Shown here in pieces: positions 50,622-59,069 of a DNA stretch of 64,000 nt. Under the pieces are notes generated by a model. That model made no database searches, was not told where the DNA came from, and saw only the letters and a program-made list of their open reading frames with translations. This DNA is from an uncultured Bacteroidota bacterium (GTDB lineage: Bacteria > Bacteroidota > Bacteroidia > Chitinophagales > Chitinophagaceae). Each line of letters starts with the position of its first letter. Position 1 is the first letter of the stretch. The stretch spans positions 1-64,000 of the forward strand of contig CAIRES010000035.1 of the NCBI GenBank assembly GCA_903877645.1. The letters run 5' to 3'. Position numbers and translations under genes: made by a program.

Positions 50622-52223
50622 GTAGCTGTCGCTGTTGAGGATCTGTAGCGCTTTTTGTGCCACATCATCTTCCTTCAGGCTGATGGTATAATATCCATTA
50701 TCACGAAACAGGAAGCGTGCCAGTTGTGACTTGATCTGCAGATCAAAGTATTGTCTGCTTACGGGAGAAGAAAGCGCTTTTTGTGCTTTTGCGCGTGCCT
50801 CACCGGAGAGCATAGATATGTAGTTGTCTGCTATCTGCTGCTGGGCATTGAAGGATGCAGCAAAGTCAGCTACGGTCTTATATTTTAATTGTGCTTTATT
50901 GCGGATGAAGTAATCCCATATCGCATTTTTCAGGTCTTCGCTGTAGATGATGGATAGCAAAGCAGGGGAGAGGCGCAGCGTATCGTAGGGTACATACACA
51001 TCCGGCTTTATGCCGCCGCCGCCATATACCACCCGGTGCTTGCCGGTATAGTATTTTGTAGTATCAGTAACTTTAAAGCTGTCTGTGCCGGAGAGTTCGC
51101 CGTTCTCCAGTCGCTTTTCATAATCTTCCATATAGGCTTCCTTGCCACCTGCAAAAGAGCGTTGTATGCAGCGGCCGGATGGTGTGTAATATTTGGCAAT
51201 AGTCAACCGTAGCGCAGAACCATCGGGCAGATCGTACTGCTCCTGTACAAGGCCCTTGCCAAAAGTGCGACGGCCAAGGATAACACCCCTGTCCCAATCC
51301 TGTATGGCACCCGCAAGTATCTCGCTGGCAGATGCTGAGCCTTCGTCGACCAATATCGCCAGCTTGCCATCTTCAAACAAGCCCTTTTCGCCGGCACGGT
51401 ATTCTGTTTTGGGGGTATGCAGGCCCTTGGTATACACTACCAGTTTGTTGTCATTCAGCAATTCGTCAGCAATAGATGAGGCCTGGTCGAGATAGCCACC
51501 GGGATTATCCCGGAGGTCTATGATCAACTGACTGGCACCTGCGGCTTGCAACTTCTTGAGGGCGGCTTTAAACTCATCGTAAGTAGTGGCCGAGAAGCGG
51601 TTTATTTTGATGAAGCCTGTAGTCGCATCCAGCATCAGGCTGGCATCTACGCTGTAAGTGGGTATGAGGTCGCGGGTGATGCGCACCTGTTTTATTTTAC
51701 CGGCTATTTGTTTTACAGTAACAGACACCGTGCTTTTTTGCCTGCCTTTGAGCAGGTGGATGATGCGCTCAGTAGTGATGTGGATACCTGCCACCACCGA
51801 GTCGTCCACTTTGAGTAGTTTATCGCCCACCTCTATGCCTGCCGCCAGGGCGGGCCCCTTGTCTATAACAGCTACTACAGAGATGGTATCGCGAAGGAGG
51901 GCAAACTCGACACCTATGCCCGAGAATTCACCCTCCATATCATCGTTGATGCCCTGCACTTCATCAGCCGGTATGAAAACAGTGTGTGGGTCAAGTGATT
52001 TAAGAATGCCCGAAACGGCATCCTTGTACATGAGGTTGCTGTTGATGGTATCCACATATTTATTGTTGATGAGGTCGATGATCTTATTGAGGCGGTCCTG
52101 CCGGGGATCGTGCTTGCGCAGGGAATCGCGCATATTGTAGCCCAGCATCATACCGACCACCATTACTACCGAGAAAAAAAGAGGGGTCCAGACCTTGAGA
52201 CGATCCTTTCTGTGTTCATCCAT
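50601..52223 (-). CDS. ctpA: Carboxy-terminal processing peptidase (S41)
   Basis: 540 aa. A transmembrane N-terminal segment (about 13-29) anchors a periplasmic protease. A PDZ domain at about 85-175 (SGIGVEFALLRDTISVVAVI, then GIEVGDKLLKVDDS) recognises substrate C termini. The S41 catalytic serine-lysine dyad is in DEGSASASE (about Ser298) and FGKGLVQE (about Lys323). A C-terminal extension of about 130 residues lies beyond the catalytic core. CtpA trims or degrades periplasmic proteins. Convergent with the HsdR_N gene. Confidence 0.94.
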   Translation of the reverse strand: MDEHRKDRLKVWTPLFFSVVMVVGMMLGYNMRDSLRKHDPRQDRLNKIIDLINNKYVDTINSNLMYKDAVSGILKSLDPHTVFIPADEVQGINDDMEGEFSGIGVEFALLRDTISVVAVIDKGPALAAGIEVGDKLLKVDDSVVAGIHITTERIIHLLKGRQKSTVSVTVKQIAGKIKQVRITRDLIPTYSVDASLMLDATTGFIKINRFSATTYDEFKAALKKLQAAGASQLIIDLRDNPGGYLDQASSIADELLNDNKLVVYTKGLHTPKTEYRAGEKGLFEDGKLAILVDEGSASASEILAGAIQDWDRGVILGRRTFGKGLVQEQYDLPDGSALRLTIAKYYTPSGRCIQRSFAGGKEAYMEDYEKRLENGELSGTDSFKVTDTTKYYTGKHRVVYGGGGIKPDVYVPYDTLRLSPALLSIIYSEDLKNAIWDYFIRNKAQLKYKTVADFAASFNAQQQIADNYISMLSGEARAKAQKALSSPVSRQYFDLQIKSQLARFLFRDNGYYTISLKEDDVAQKALQILNSDSYSKILGN

Positions 52224-52306
52224 GTTCAGAAAACTGCATGTAAAAGTACGGAATTAATGGCTCAACCGCTGCCCCGCGGAAAGCTTAATGTCATATTTAC
52301 AGCATA

Positions 52307-53083
52307 TTACTGGGCATCCATAGCCAGGCGGAAACCAATATTCCACTGACGGGTAGTGGGTGGAAACCGGCTACGGTAGGTGGTGCGGCATACTGCATCA
52401 TCATCAAAATAAGAACCGCCGCGCAATACACGTTTTACACCTGTTTCGGGGCCTTTGGGGTTGATCTCGTCTATTGTTTTGCTGTAGTAGTCGTCGCCAT
52501 ACCAGTCGTTGCACCACTCCAGGGCATTGCCTTCCATATCAAATATGCCCAGTTCATTAGCCTGCTTCTCGCCCACAGGATGGGTAGCGCTATTGGGTTT
52601 GCCATACCAGGCTACCTCGCTCAGCTTGTCAGAGCCGCTGTAGGTGAATTTCTTGCTGTACTTGCCGCCCCTGACTGCATATTCCCATTCTGTTTCGGTA
52701 GGCAGGCGGTAGTGCCTGTCGGGGAATTTGGCATTGAGGCGTTTAATGTATTCCTGTACGTCGTTCCAGCTTACTTTTACCACCGGGCAGTCGTTACAGT
52801 TCTTGTTGCCGTAGTCTACATCGTCGTAAGCAGGTGGCTTTATACCCATCACTTCGCGCCACTGGCGCAGGGTGACCTCATATTTGCCAATGTTGAAGCT
52901 GCTTACGTTCACACGGTGTAGCGGTCGCTCGCTTTCAAACTCCTCGCCCAGGTATTTTTTATCGTCGCAGCCCATGAAAAAGTTGCCACCTTTCACAAAT
53001 ACCATCTGTATGTTCGGCACATCCTGGCTAAAGCCATGAATGCAGATCATTAAAGCTGCAAATAAAAATATTATCTTTTTCAT
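52307..53083 (-). CDS. SUMF1/FGE-domain protein
   Basis: 258 aa with a Sec signal peptide (MKKIIFLFAALMICIHGFSQ). The formylglycine-generating enzyme-like fold is marked by FVKGGNFFMGCDDKKYLG, YEVTLRQWREVMGIKPP, NDVQEYIKRLNAKFP, YRLPTETEWEYAVRGGKYS, EWCNDWYGDDYY, VLRGGSYFDDDAVCR and IGFRLAM. The catalytic Cys pair of true FGEs at this C-terminal region is not recognised (only one Cys in VCRTTYRS), so it more likely has a binding or structural role such as the GldK-like proteins of Bacteroidota. Function uncertain. Confidence 0.85.
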   Translation of the reverse strand: MKKIIFLFAALMICIHGFSQDVPNIQMVFVKGGNFFMGCDDKKYLGEEFESERPLHRVNVSSFNIGKYEVTLRQWREVMGIKPPAYDDVDYGNKNCNDCPVVKVSWNDVQEYIKRLNAKFPDRHYRLPTETEWEYAVRGGKYSKKFTYSGSDKLSEVAWYGKPNSATHPVGEKQANELGIFDMEGNALEWCNDWYGDDYYSKTIDEINPKGPETGVKRVLRGGSYFDDDAVCRTTYRSRFPPTTRQWNIGFRLAMDAQ

Positions 53084-53178
53084 AATGCTACTTGTGATTT
53101 GTACGCGAAAATATTTAGCGAATATAGTAAAAAGGAATTAGTTGGTTTAATGGAAGGTAATATTAATATTGCGCTGGT

Positions 53179-53853
53179 TCAGGTATGGAGTGGGTGCCAT
53201 ATTTCATTGTTGGGGGGTGTATCATTCATTTTTTCGATAAATAGGTAGAGTAGCTCTCTTTCTGTTTTTCCTGATTCTTTTATCAACTCTTTCCATCCCA
53301 TTTCTCCTACGGACGCGAGGGTGGAAGTGAGGTTTATTTTCCAATTCCCGTCCTCCTTGATGAACTTTACCTTCAGGCCAGGGTGCTTATTGGAATCTAT
53401 CAATTGCGTCATGGCTACGCCATCTTTTACCGACAGTATTTTCAGAGAATATTCATCATTCGCATTGCCTCCACACATATGGTTTTGGATGCAGTAGGCG
53501 AAAAATGATCTTCCGGTCATTTGCATGATCTTGCCTGCGGGTGTAATATGCCTGATAGAGAGTACCAATATTTTCTGGTCGAAACGCAGCCCTTCCACCG
53601 TAAGGCTGTCGGCTGTTTTCACCAGGCCAAGGATATAGGCGTAGTAGTTGATCGTAGGAGAGTCTATATACCGCACACTTTCTGCGCCCATAGCATTGCC
53701 CACAGCCTCTGTGTAATTTTTCCATACAGCTTTGATCTCTTTCTGTTCCTGCTTGCGGTTTTCGCAGGATGGGGTGAACAGGAGTACAATACAGGTGAGC
53801 ACGATCAGAGGTGAGCGCAGAAGGATATTTTGGAAGGGAGCGGATCTATTCAT
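53179..53853 (-). CDS. Hypothetical lipoprotein
   Basis: 224 aa. A signal peptide ends in the lipobox TPSC (Cys30), so it is probably a lipoprotein. The mature chain (KAVWKNYTEAVGNAMGAESV, then YIDSPTINYYAYILGLVKTA) is mixed helix and strand and ends NDTPPNNEIWHPLHT. SRHITPAGKIMQMTG-type strands suggest an NTF2-like or small beta domain. No recognisable function. Confidence 0.7.
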   Translation of the reverse strand: MNRSAPFQNILLRSPLIVLTCIVLLFTPSCENRKQEQKEIKAVWKNYTEAVGNAMGAESVRYIDSPTINYYAYILGLVKTADSLTVEGLRFDQKILVLSIRHITPAGKIMQMTGRSFFAYCIQNHMCGGNANDEYSLKILSVKDGVAMTQLIDSNKHPGLKVKFIKEDGNWKINLTSTLASVGEMGWKELIKESGKTERELLYLFIEKMNDTPPNNEIWHPLHT

Positions 53854-53891
53854 GTTGCTAAAACAAGATACAAATAAATATGCAGTGAAAT

Positions 53892-53916
53892 TTGCTTGGA
53901 TGAAAACAATCCAAGC
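53892..53916. repeat. Inverted repeat near the tRNA-Leu terminator
   Basis: TTGCTTGGA ... TCCAAGCACAA forms a 7-8-bp stem around a short A-rich loop. It lies beside the terminator that follows and could be a second, weaker hairpin. Confidence 0.5.
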
Positions 53917-53920
53917 ACAA

Positions 53921-53945
53921 CAAAACCCGCATAAAGCGGGTTTTG
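53921..53945 (-). terminator. Intrinsic terminator of tRNA-Leu
   Basis: CAAAACCCGC pairs with GCGGGTTTTG around an ATAAA loop, leaving A and T tracts at the ends. It lies 9 bp beyond the tRNA 3' end on the minus strand. Confidence 0.8.
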
Positions 53946-53954
53946 TATCAAATG

Positions 53955-54039
53955 TGCGGCAAAGGAGATTCGAACTCCCATGCCCGTTAAAGGCGCTACC
54001 ACCTCAAAGTAGTGCGTCTACCAATTTCGCCATCGCCGC
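53955..54039 (-). tRNA. tRNA-Leu (anticodon GAG)
   Basis: On the minus strand GCGGCGA pairs with its 3' partner; the D arm region includes AATTGGTAGAC; anticodon loop TTGAGGT with anticodon GAG and stem CTACT/GGTAG; long class II variable arm GCGCCTTTAACGGGC; T arm with TTCGAAT. The CCA end is not encoded. Length is 85 nt, normal for tRNA-Leu. Confidence 0.92.
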
Positions 54040-54117
54040 ATTTGAGGACGGCAAAGATAGTGAAAAAGGGGAAAAAATTAAAGGGTTAATTGGATGATGA
54101 GTGAAATAACCACTTAT

Positions 54118-55263
54118 TTATCTTCTCAGTATAATACGGAAGGTAGTGCCCTTGCCCAATTCGGACTGCTTGACGAATATGGATCCATGATGATATTTTT
54201 CCACTATTCGGCGGGAAAGGGATAGGCCGAGCCCCCAGCCGCGCTTCTTGGTGGTAAAGCCGGGTGTAAATACCCGTTTCACCTGGTAAGCAGGTATGCC
54301 CTTACCGCTGTCCTGCACATCCACCCACACCTGCTGCGGCTGGTTGGTGACGGTAATATCTATTTTGCCCGTGCCACCCATAGAATCGAGGGCATTGCGG
54401 ATGAGGTTTTCCATTACCCAGTCGAACAATGGGCCGCTGATGTTGACAGGTACTTCATTTTCTTTGGTATGCAGGGTAATGATCACCTTGCTGGGCGAGC
54501 GTTTCTGCATATAATCCACGATTCCTTCAAGGCGGGTGACCAGGTTTTCCTCTTCGAGTTGTGGAGAACTGCCCACTTTGCTGAACCGGTCTGCCACCAG
54601 CTTCAGGCGGTCGAGATCTTTCTGCATTTCTACAACTGCTTCGCTCGCCGGAGCTTCTTCACGCAGTAGTTCCAGCCAGGCCTCAATAGAGCTCAGGGGT
54701 GTGCCCAGTTGATGCGCCGTTTCCTTGGAGAGGCCCACCCATACCTGGTTTTGCAGGCTGCGGTTGGCGGCACTGAGGGCCAGCAACACCACTATAAGGA
54801 AGAGTACAATAATAGTGAGCTGCACATAGGGGAAGTACCTGAGCTGTATGAGCAGGTAGGATTCGCCATAATAAATATAGTTTTTGCCCGTGCCGTAGTC
54901 AGCTTCAATAGGCCGGTGGGCTTTTTTAAATTCCTGCAGCTTCTCGGCAACCAGTTTTTTGATTGGCACCAGTGAGTGCAACGTATCGAGGTTCTTGGAG
55001 TCTATGATGCCACCTTTTTCATCTGTGATGATGAGGGGAATGGAGGTGTTCTGGGTGATGATATTGCTGGCAAAGGTTGTTTCCTGGAGATTGGATATGT
55101 TGGGATTACTTAATGTCTTGATGGCATTAGCTACTTCCTCCACCTTTTTCTTCTCTTCGAGCGCTAGTTTTTCGGCCAGTTGGCTCGTATAAAACAATGA
55201 TGCGCCTACTATTAACAGGGCAATAAATGATAAATATGTCTTCCAATTCAGATACTGACGCAT
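54118..55263 (-). CDS. Sensor histidine kinase
   Basis: 381 aa. Two transmembrane helices (about 9-27 and 150-170) flank a periplasmic sensor of about 120 residues. The HisKA-like phosphoacceptor is in GLSKETAHQLGTPLSSIEAW. The HATPase domain has NLIRNALDSM, DSGKGI and GWGLGLSLSRRIVEKYHHGS. It would phosphorylate a response regulator, none of which is adjacent. An upstream HAMP domain was not recognised. The final residues ELGKGTTFRIILRR are the usual G3-type end of the ATPase. Confidence 0.92.
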   Translation of the reverse strand: MRQYLNWKTYLSFIALLIVGASLFYTSQLAEKLALEEKKKVEEVANAIKTLSNPNISNLQETTFASNIITQNTSIPLIITDEKGGIIDSKNLDTLHSLVPIKKLVAEKLQEFKKAHRPIEADYGTGKNYIYYGESYLLIQLRYFPYVQLTIIVLFLIVVLLALSAANRSLQNQVWVGLSKETAHQLGTPLSSIEAWLELLREEAPASEAVVEMQKDLDRLKLVADRFSKVGSSPQLEEENLVTRLEGIVDYMQKRSPSKVIITLHTKENEVPVNISGPLFDWVMENLIRNALDSMGGTGKIDITVTNQPQQVWVDVQDSGKGIPAYQVKRVFTPGFTTKKRGWGLGLSLSRRIVEKYHHGSIFVKQSELGKGTTFRIILRR

Positions 55264-55327
55264 GTCTCTTTCCCTAACGGTTAACGAAGGAAAGGTAAAA
55301 ATATTATGATTTTGAAGGAATTACTAT

Positions 55328-55335
55328 TATTTTTG
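55328..55335 (+). promoter_or_regulatory. -7 element before the surface-glycan cluster
   Basis: TATTTTTG matches TAnnTTTG and lies 19 bp before the ATG at 55355. The TTG at 55312-55314 is 13 bp away, short of the usual spacing. Confidence 0.4.
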
Positions 55336-55354
55336 CCAAGGAAATTTAGAATTC

Positions 55355-55573
55355 ATGGACAATCAACACCACAATCAGCATACGGAACTGGATAATGACA
55401 ACGATATAGCGTTGAATAAGCCATCGGCATCACGTTTTATGTTCCTATTGAGCTTTTTTGGCTTTTTCATCTTTGCGTGGTCAGGTTGTTACAACCTTTA
55501 CGAGCATAAGTATCAGAGGAATGACAACATTACCGTGCCTGATAACACGCTCTACGAACCAAAGTATAAATAA
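55355..55573 (+). CDS. Small membrane-anchored hypothetical protein
   Basis: 72 aa. A polar, His/Asn/Asp-rich N terminus (MDNQHHNQHTELDNDNDIAL) is followed by a single transmembrane helix (about 29-46, FMFLLSFFGFFIFAWSGC) and a short charged tail. It could anchor a complex or be a lipoprotein-like single-span protein. It lies 21 bp before the glycosyltransferase and may be the first gene of that unit. Function unknown. Confidence 0.6.
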   Translation: MDNQHHNQHTELDNDNDIALNKPSASRFMFLLSFFGFFIFAWSGCYNLYEHKYQRNDNITVPDNTLYEPKYK

Positions 55574-55594
55574 GCCCTTTAGTACCACCCTGTT

Positions 55595-56644
55595 ATGATC
55601 GAATGCCATAAGGATACTGCTGTTGTAATACTCAGTTACAACGGCACTAAATGGCATGAACTTTTTTTGCCTGAGATAGTGGCGGAAGCGCATACGGGTT
55701 ATGAAGTGATCGTTGTAGACAATGCTTCTACCGATGACACGCTGCAATATGTGCAAACCAATTTCCCCACGGTACAGACATTACAGATCCAGATCAACAA
55801 CGGATTTGCAAATGGCTATTACGAAGCATTAAAGCAGATCAAAGCCAAATACTACGTTTTACTGAGTGCAGATTTTGAGGTGACGGAAGGATGGTTTCCG
55901 CCGCTGCACCAGGCTATGGAGCGAGATGAGATGCTGGCCGCCTGCCAGCCCAAGATCCGCTACTGGCGCAATAAGGAGTGCTTTGAGTATGCCGGGGCAG
56001 GTGGCGGCTTTATGGATAAGTATGGCTACATGTTTTGCCGGGGACGTGTATTCTTTGATATAGAAAAAGACGACGGCCAATACAACGATAATATAGAAGT
56101 ATTCTGGGCATCGGGTGGATGCTTTATGGTGCGGGCAGATCTGTACCACAAAGTAGGCGGGCTGGATAATGAACTGTATGCGCATATGGAGGAAATAGAC
56201 CTCTGCTGGCGGCTGAAGAATACAGGGTATAAAATAGGGTATATAGCCAAATCGTTGGTGTACCACGTAGGTGGCAGCGTGATCAGCTACGGCAGTCCGC
56301 AAAAACTGTACTATAACTTCAGGAATAACCTCATCCTGTTGGTGAAAAACGAGAAGGGAGCGAAGCTGTTGTGGCTGTTCCCGTTCCGCCTTTTACTGGA
56401 TGGCGTGGCCGGCGCGCGCTTGTTTTTTACCGGTAACTTCAAGCAGACATTTACTATAATGAAGGCGCATTTTCATTTCTATGGCAGCATGGGCAAATGG
56501 CTGGGCCGCAGGAGAGAGAATAAGAAGCTGATCGTAAGGCGGAATGAGGCCGGCATATACCCCCGCAGCATAGTGTGGGATTATTTCCTTTTACGTCGTA
56601 AGAAATTTACCGATCTGGGCTGGACCCCTCCTAAGCTGGATTAG
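55595..56644 (+). CDS. Glycosyltransferase family 2
   Basis: 349 aa. GT-A fold with TAVVILSYNGTKWHELFLPE, then VIVVDNASTDDTLQYV (nucleotide-sugar binding) and the metal-binding Asp-containing ADFEVTEGW. ASGGCFMVRADLYHKVGG and HMEEIDLCWRLKNTGYKIGY are the acceptor-side motifs of rhamnosyltransferase-like (WbbL) enzymes. A C-terminal hydrophobic stretch suggests membrane association. First enzyme of the surface-glycan cluster. Confidence 0.9.
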   Translation: MIECHKDTAVVILSYNGTKWHELFLPEIVAEAHTGYEVIVVDNASTDDTLQYVQTNFPTVQTLQIQINNGFANGYYEALKQIKAKYYVLLSADFEVTEGWFPPLHQAMERDEMLAACQPKIRYWRNKECFEYAGAGGGFMDKYGYMFCRGRVFFDIEKDDGQYNDNIEVFWASGGCFMVRADLYHKVGGLDNELYAHMEEIDLCWRLKNTGYKIGYIAKSLVYHVGGSVISYGSPQKLYYNFRNNLILLVKNEKGAKLLWLFPFRLLLDGVAGARLFFTGNFKQTFTIMKAHFHFYGSMGKWLGRRRENKKLIVRRNEAGIYPRSIVWDYFLLRRKKFTDLGWTPPKLD

Positions 56645-56685
56645 TATACTTCCTGAAGAATATTGTAATTTCGCAGCAGTCTCTA

Positions 56686-56718
56686 AGGTGTGGCACACCT
56701 CAGAGGTGTACCACACCT
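56686..56718. repeat. Nested inverted repeat upstream of the ABC ATPase
   Basis: AGGTGTGGCACACCT (56686-56700) and AGGTGTACCACACCT (56704-56718) are related to each other by one mismatch as reverse complements and are separated by CAG. Each half is itself nearly palindromic. It ends 5 bp before the start codon, where it could fold in the mRNA or be an operator. Confidence 0.8.
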
Positions 56719-56723
56719 ATACC

Positions 56724-57986
56724 ATGAGCAACATCGTCATCAAGGCTGAACATGTTTCCAAACTATACCGCCTGGGCCAGGTAGGTACGGGCACATTGAG
56801 CCATGACCTGAAGCGGTGGTGGGCAGGTATGCGTGGCAAAGAAGATCCCTACCAGAAAATAGGCGCTGTAAATGACCGCACCAAACAATCGGCCAGTGAG
56901 TATGCGTGGGCATTGAGAGATGTGAGCTTTGATGTGCGGCAGGGAGAAACATTGGGGATCATAGGCCGCAATGGTGCAGGAAAATCAACATTATTAAAGC
57001 TGCTGTCGCGGGTAACGAGCCCTACTGAAGGCGCAATAAAAATGAAGGGGCGCATAGCTTCGCTGCTGGAGGTGGGTACGGGCTTTCACCCGGAGCTTAC
57101 CGGCAGGGAGAATATCTACATGAACGGCGCTATACTGGGCATGACAAAGAAAGAGATCACCAGCAAGTTTGATGAGATCGTGGACTTTGCCGGCGTGGCC
57201 CTGTATATAGACACTCCTGTGAAAAGGTATTCATCGGGTATGTATGTGCGGCTGGCATTTGCGGTAGCTGCCCACCTCGAGCCGGAAATACTGATCGTAG
57301 ATGAGGTGCTGGCAGTAGGTGATGCCGAGTTTCAGAAAAAATGCCTGGGCAAGATGGGCGATGTGGCCAGCCACGGGCGCACCATCATTTTTGTGAGCCA
57401 TAATATGCAGGCCGTACAAAGTCTTTGCAAAACGGCCATATACCTGAAACAGGGTAGCCTTGCAGATATAGGAAGAACAGACAAAGTGATCAATACTTAC
57501 CTGAGCAAAGAAATAGCTAATTGCCTGGAAAGGCGGTGGGATGCGCGCGAAGCGCCGGGTAATGAATACATAACGGTGGTGAGCGCGGAGGTAATACCCG
57601 ACCTTAAAAATACCGCCGACCCGATAACTATCAGCACAGAACTGAAGATAAAATTTGAATTCATAAATCATCTGTCTGATGGCAATATCAACCTGAGCCT
57701 GTTGTTATATACCACTGCCGGGGTGTGCATTTTTAATGTGGGTACAGGATCGCATTTACTGAAAAAAGACAATCACTATACCAGTGTGCTGACCATACCG
57801 CGAGACCTGCTGAATGACGATATTTACACGGTGAATTTGCTTTTTGTGAAAGATACTTCTGTAGTGTTGTTTGCAATAGAAGAGGTATTGACATTTGAAG
57901 TGCTGGATAATCCGAGAGACGGGGCATGGTTTGGGAAGTGGCTGGGAGCGATACGGCCTACATTGCCTTTTACTATAACTGAATAA
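56724..57986 (+). CDS. Polysaccharide ABC transporter ATP-binding protein (Wzt-like)
   Basis: 420 aa from the ATG at 56724 (MSNIVIKAEHVSKLYRLG). The ATPase domain (about 1-245) has GIIGRNGAGKSTLLKLLSR, the signature YSSGMYVRLAFAVAAH, Walker B EILIVDEVLAVGDAEF and FVSHNMQAVQSLC. The C-terminal domain (about 255-420) is a Wzt-type beta-sandwich, which in O-antigen export binds the glycan terminus. No Wzm permease gene is adjacent, so the partner lies elsewhere. The leader contains a nested inverted repeat. Confidence 0.9.
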   Translation: MSNIVIKAEHVSKLYRLGQVGTGTLSHDLKRWWAGMRGKEDPYQKIGAVNDRTKQSASEYAWALRDVSFDVRQGETLGIIGRNGAGKSTLLKLLSRVTSPTEGAIKMKGRIASLLEVGTGFHPELTGRENIYMNGAILGMTKKEITSKFDEIVDFAGVALYIDTPVKRYSSGMYVRLAFAVAAHLEPEILIVDEVLAVGDAEFQKKCLGKMGDVASHGRTIIFVSHNMQAVQSLCKTAIYLKQGSLADIGRTDKVINTYLSKEIANCLERRWDAREAPGNEYITVVSAEVIPDLKNTADPITISTELKIKFEFINHLSDGNINLSLLLYTTAGVCIFNVGTGSHLLKKDNHYTSVLTIPRDLLNDDIYTVNLLFVKDTSVVLFAIEEVLTFEVLDNPRDGAWFGKWLGAIRPTLPFTITE

Positions 57987-57989
57987 GCT

Positions 57990-59069
57990 ATGATCAACGT
58001 AACAAAACCTTTTTTGCCTAAGCTGGAAGAGTATGTAAATTACCTGGAAGGCGTTTGGGACAGGAACTGGCTGACCAATAACGGCCCGCTGGTCAATGAC
58101 CTGGAGCTGAAACTGAAAGAATACCTGGGGGTAAAACACTTCCTGTATTTATCAAACGGCACTATAGCCTTACAGATCGCTATCAAGGCATTGGGCATAA
58201 AAGGAGAGGTGATCACTACGCCATTTAGTTTTGTGGCCACTACCAGCAGCATAGTGTGGGAGGGTTGCCGCCCGGTTTTTGTGGATATAGACCCTAAAAC
58301 GCTGAATATAGACCCGGCTAAAATTGAAGAAACAATAACACCACAAACAACAGCGATACTGGCCACACATGTATATGGCAATCCGTGTGATGTAGAAGCA
58401 ATAGAAATCATAGCTAAGAAGCACAACCTTAAAGTGATCTATGACGGGGCGCATGCGTTTGGGGTGAAGTACAAAGGCCGAAGTGTGTATGAGTATGGAG
58501 ATATAGCTACCGCCAGTTTTCATGCTACCAAGCTGTATCATACAATAGAGGGTGGCGCTGTGATGACCACGCAACCTGAACTGGTAAAGCAAATGGCCAT
58601 GCTCCGCAACTTTGGGCATCATGGGCCTGAAACCTTTGACGGTGTGGGGATCAATGGCAAGAACTCTGAATTTCACGCGGCTATGGGCCTTGTGAATCTG
58701 AAGTATATAGAAGATATCATGCTGTCGAGGAAGACGCAGGCCGGGCAATATGATATAGCCCTTGCGAACCTGAAAGTGACCAGGCAGTACATCATTAAAG
58801 GGGCTGATTGGAACTATTCCTATTACCCGGTGATATTTGAAACAGAAGAGCAATTGCTGAAAAGCGTGGAGGAGCTGAATGCCAACTGGATCTATCCACG
58901 CAGGTATTTTTATCCTAGCCTTTCGAAACTGGATTATGTGGATAAATATGAAGTACCTGTTTGTGAGGATATAGCGAAAAGGGTATTATGCCTGCCCATG
59001 TATCACAGCATGAAGAAAGAAGATATTGATTTTATAGCCAGGCTCCTGCTGCGCGTTCAAAATAACTGA
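57990..59069 (+). CDS. DegT/DnrJ/EryC1/StrS-type sugar aminotransferase
   Basis: 359 aa, PLP enzyme. It installs an amino group on a nucleotide-linked keto sugar, at C3 or C4. The internal aldimine lysine K181 is in SFHATKLYHTIEGGAV, with VIYDGAHAFGVKYKGR upstream and NNGPLVNDLELKLKEYL near the N terminus. The C terminus is normal. The start codon follows the ABC gene by 3 bp. Its product would be the amino sugar acylated by the neighbouring WbqC-family and acetyltransferase proteins. Confidence 0.92.
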   Translation: MINVTKPFLPKLEEYVNYLEGVWDRNWLTNNGPLVNDLELKLKEYLGVKHFLYLSNGTIALQIAIKALGIKGEVITTPFSFVATTSSIVWEGCRPVFVDIDPKTLNIDPAKIEETITPQTTAILATHVYGNPCDVEAIEIIAKKHNLKVIYDGAHAFGVKYKGRSVYEYGDIATASFHATKLYHTIEGGAVMTTQPELVKQMAMLRNFGHHGPETFDGVGINGKNSEFHAAMGLVNLKYIEDIMLSRKTQAGQYDIALANLKVTRQYIIKGADWNYSYYPVIFETEEQLLKSVEELNANWIYPRRYFYPSLSKLDYVDKYEVPVCEDIAKRVLCLPMYHSMKKEDIDFIARLLLRVQNN

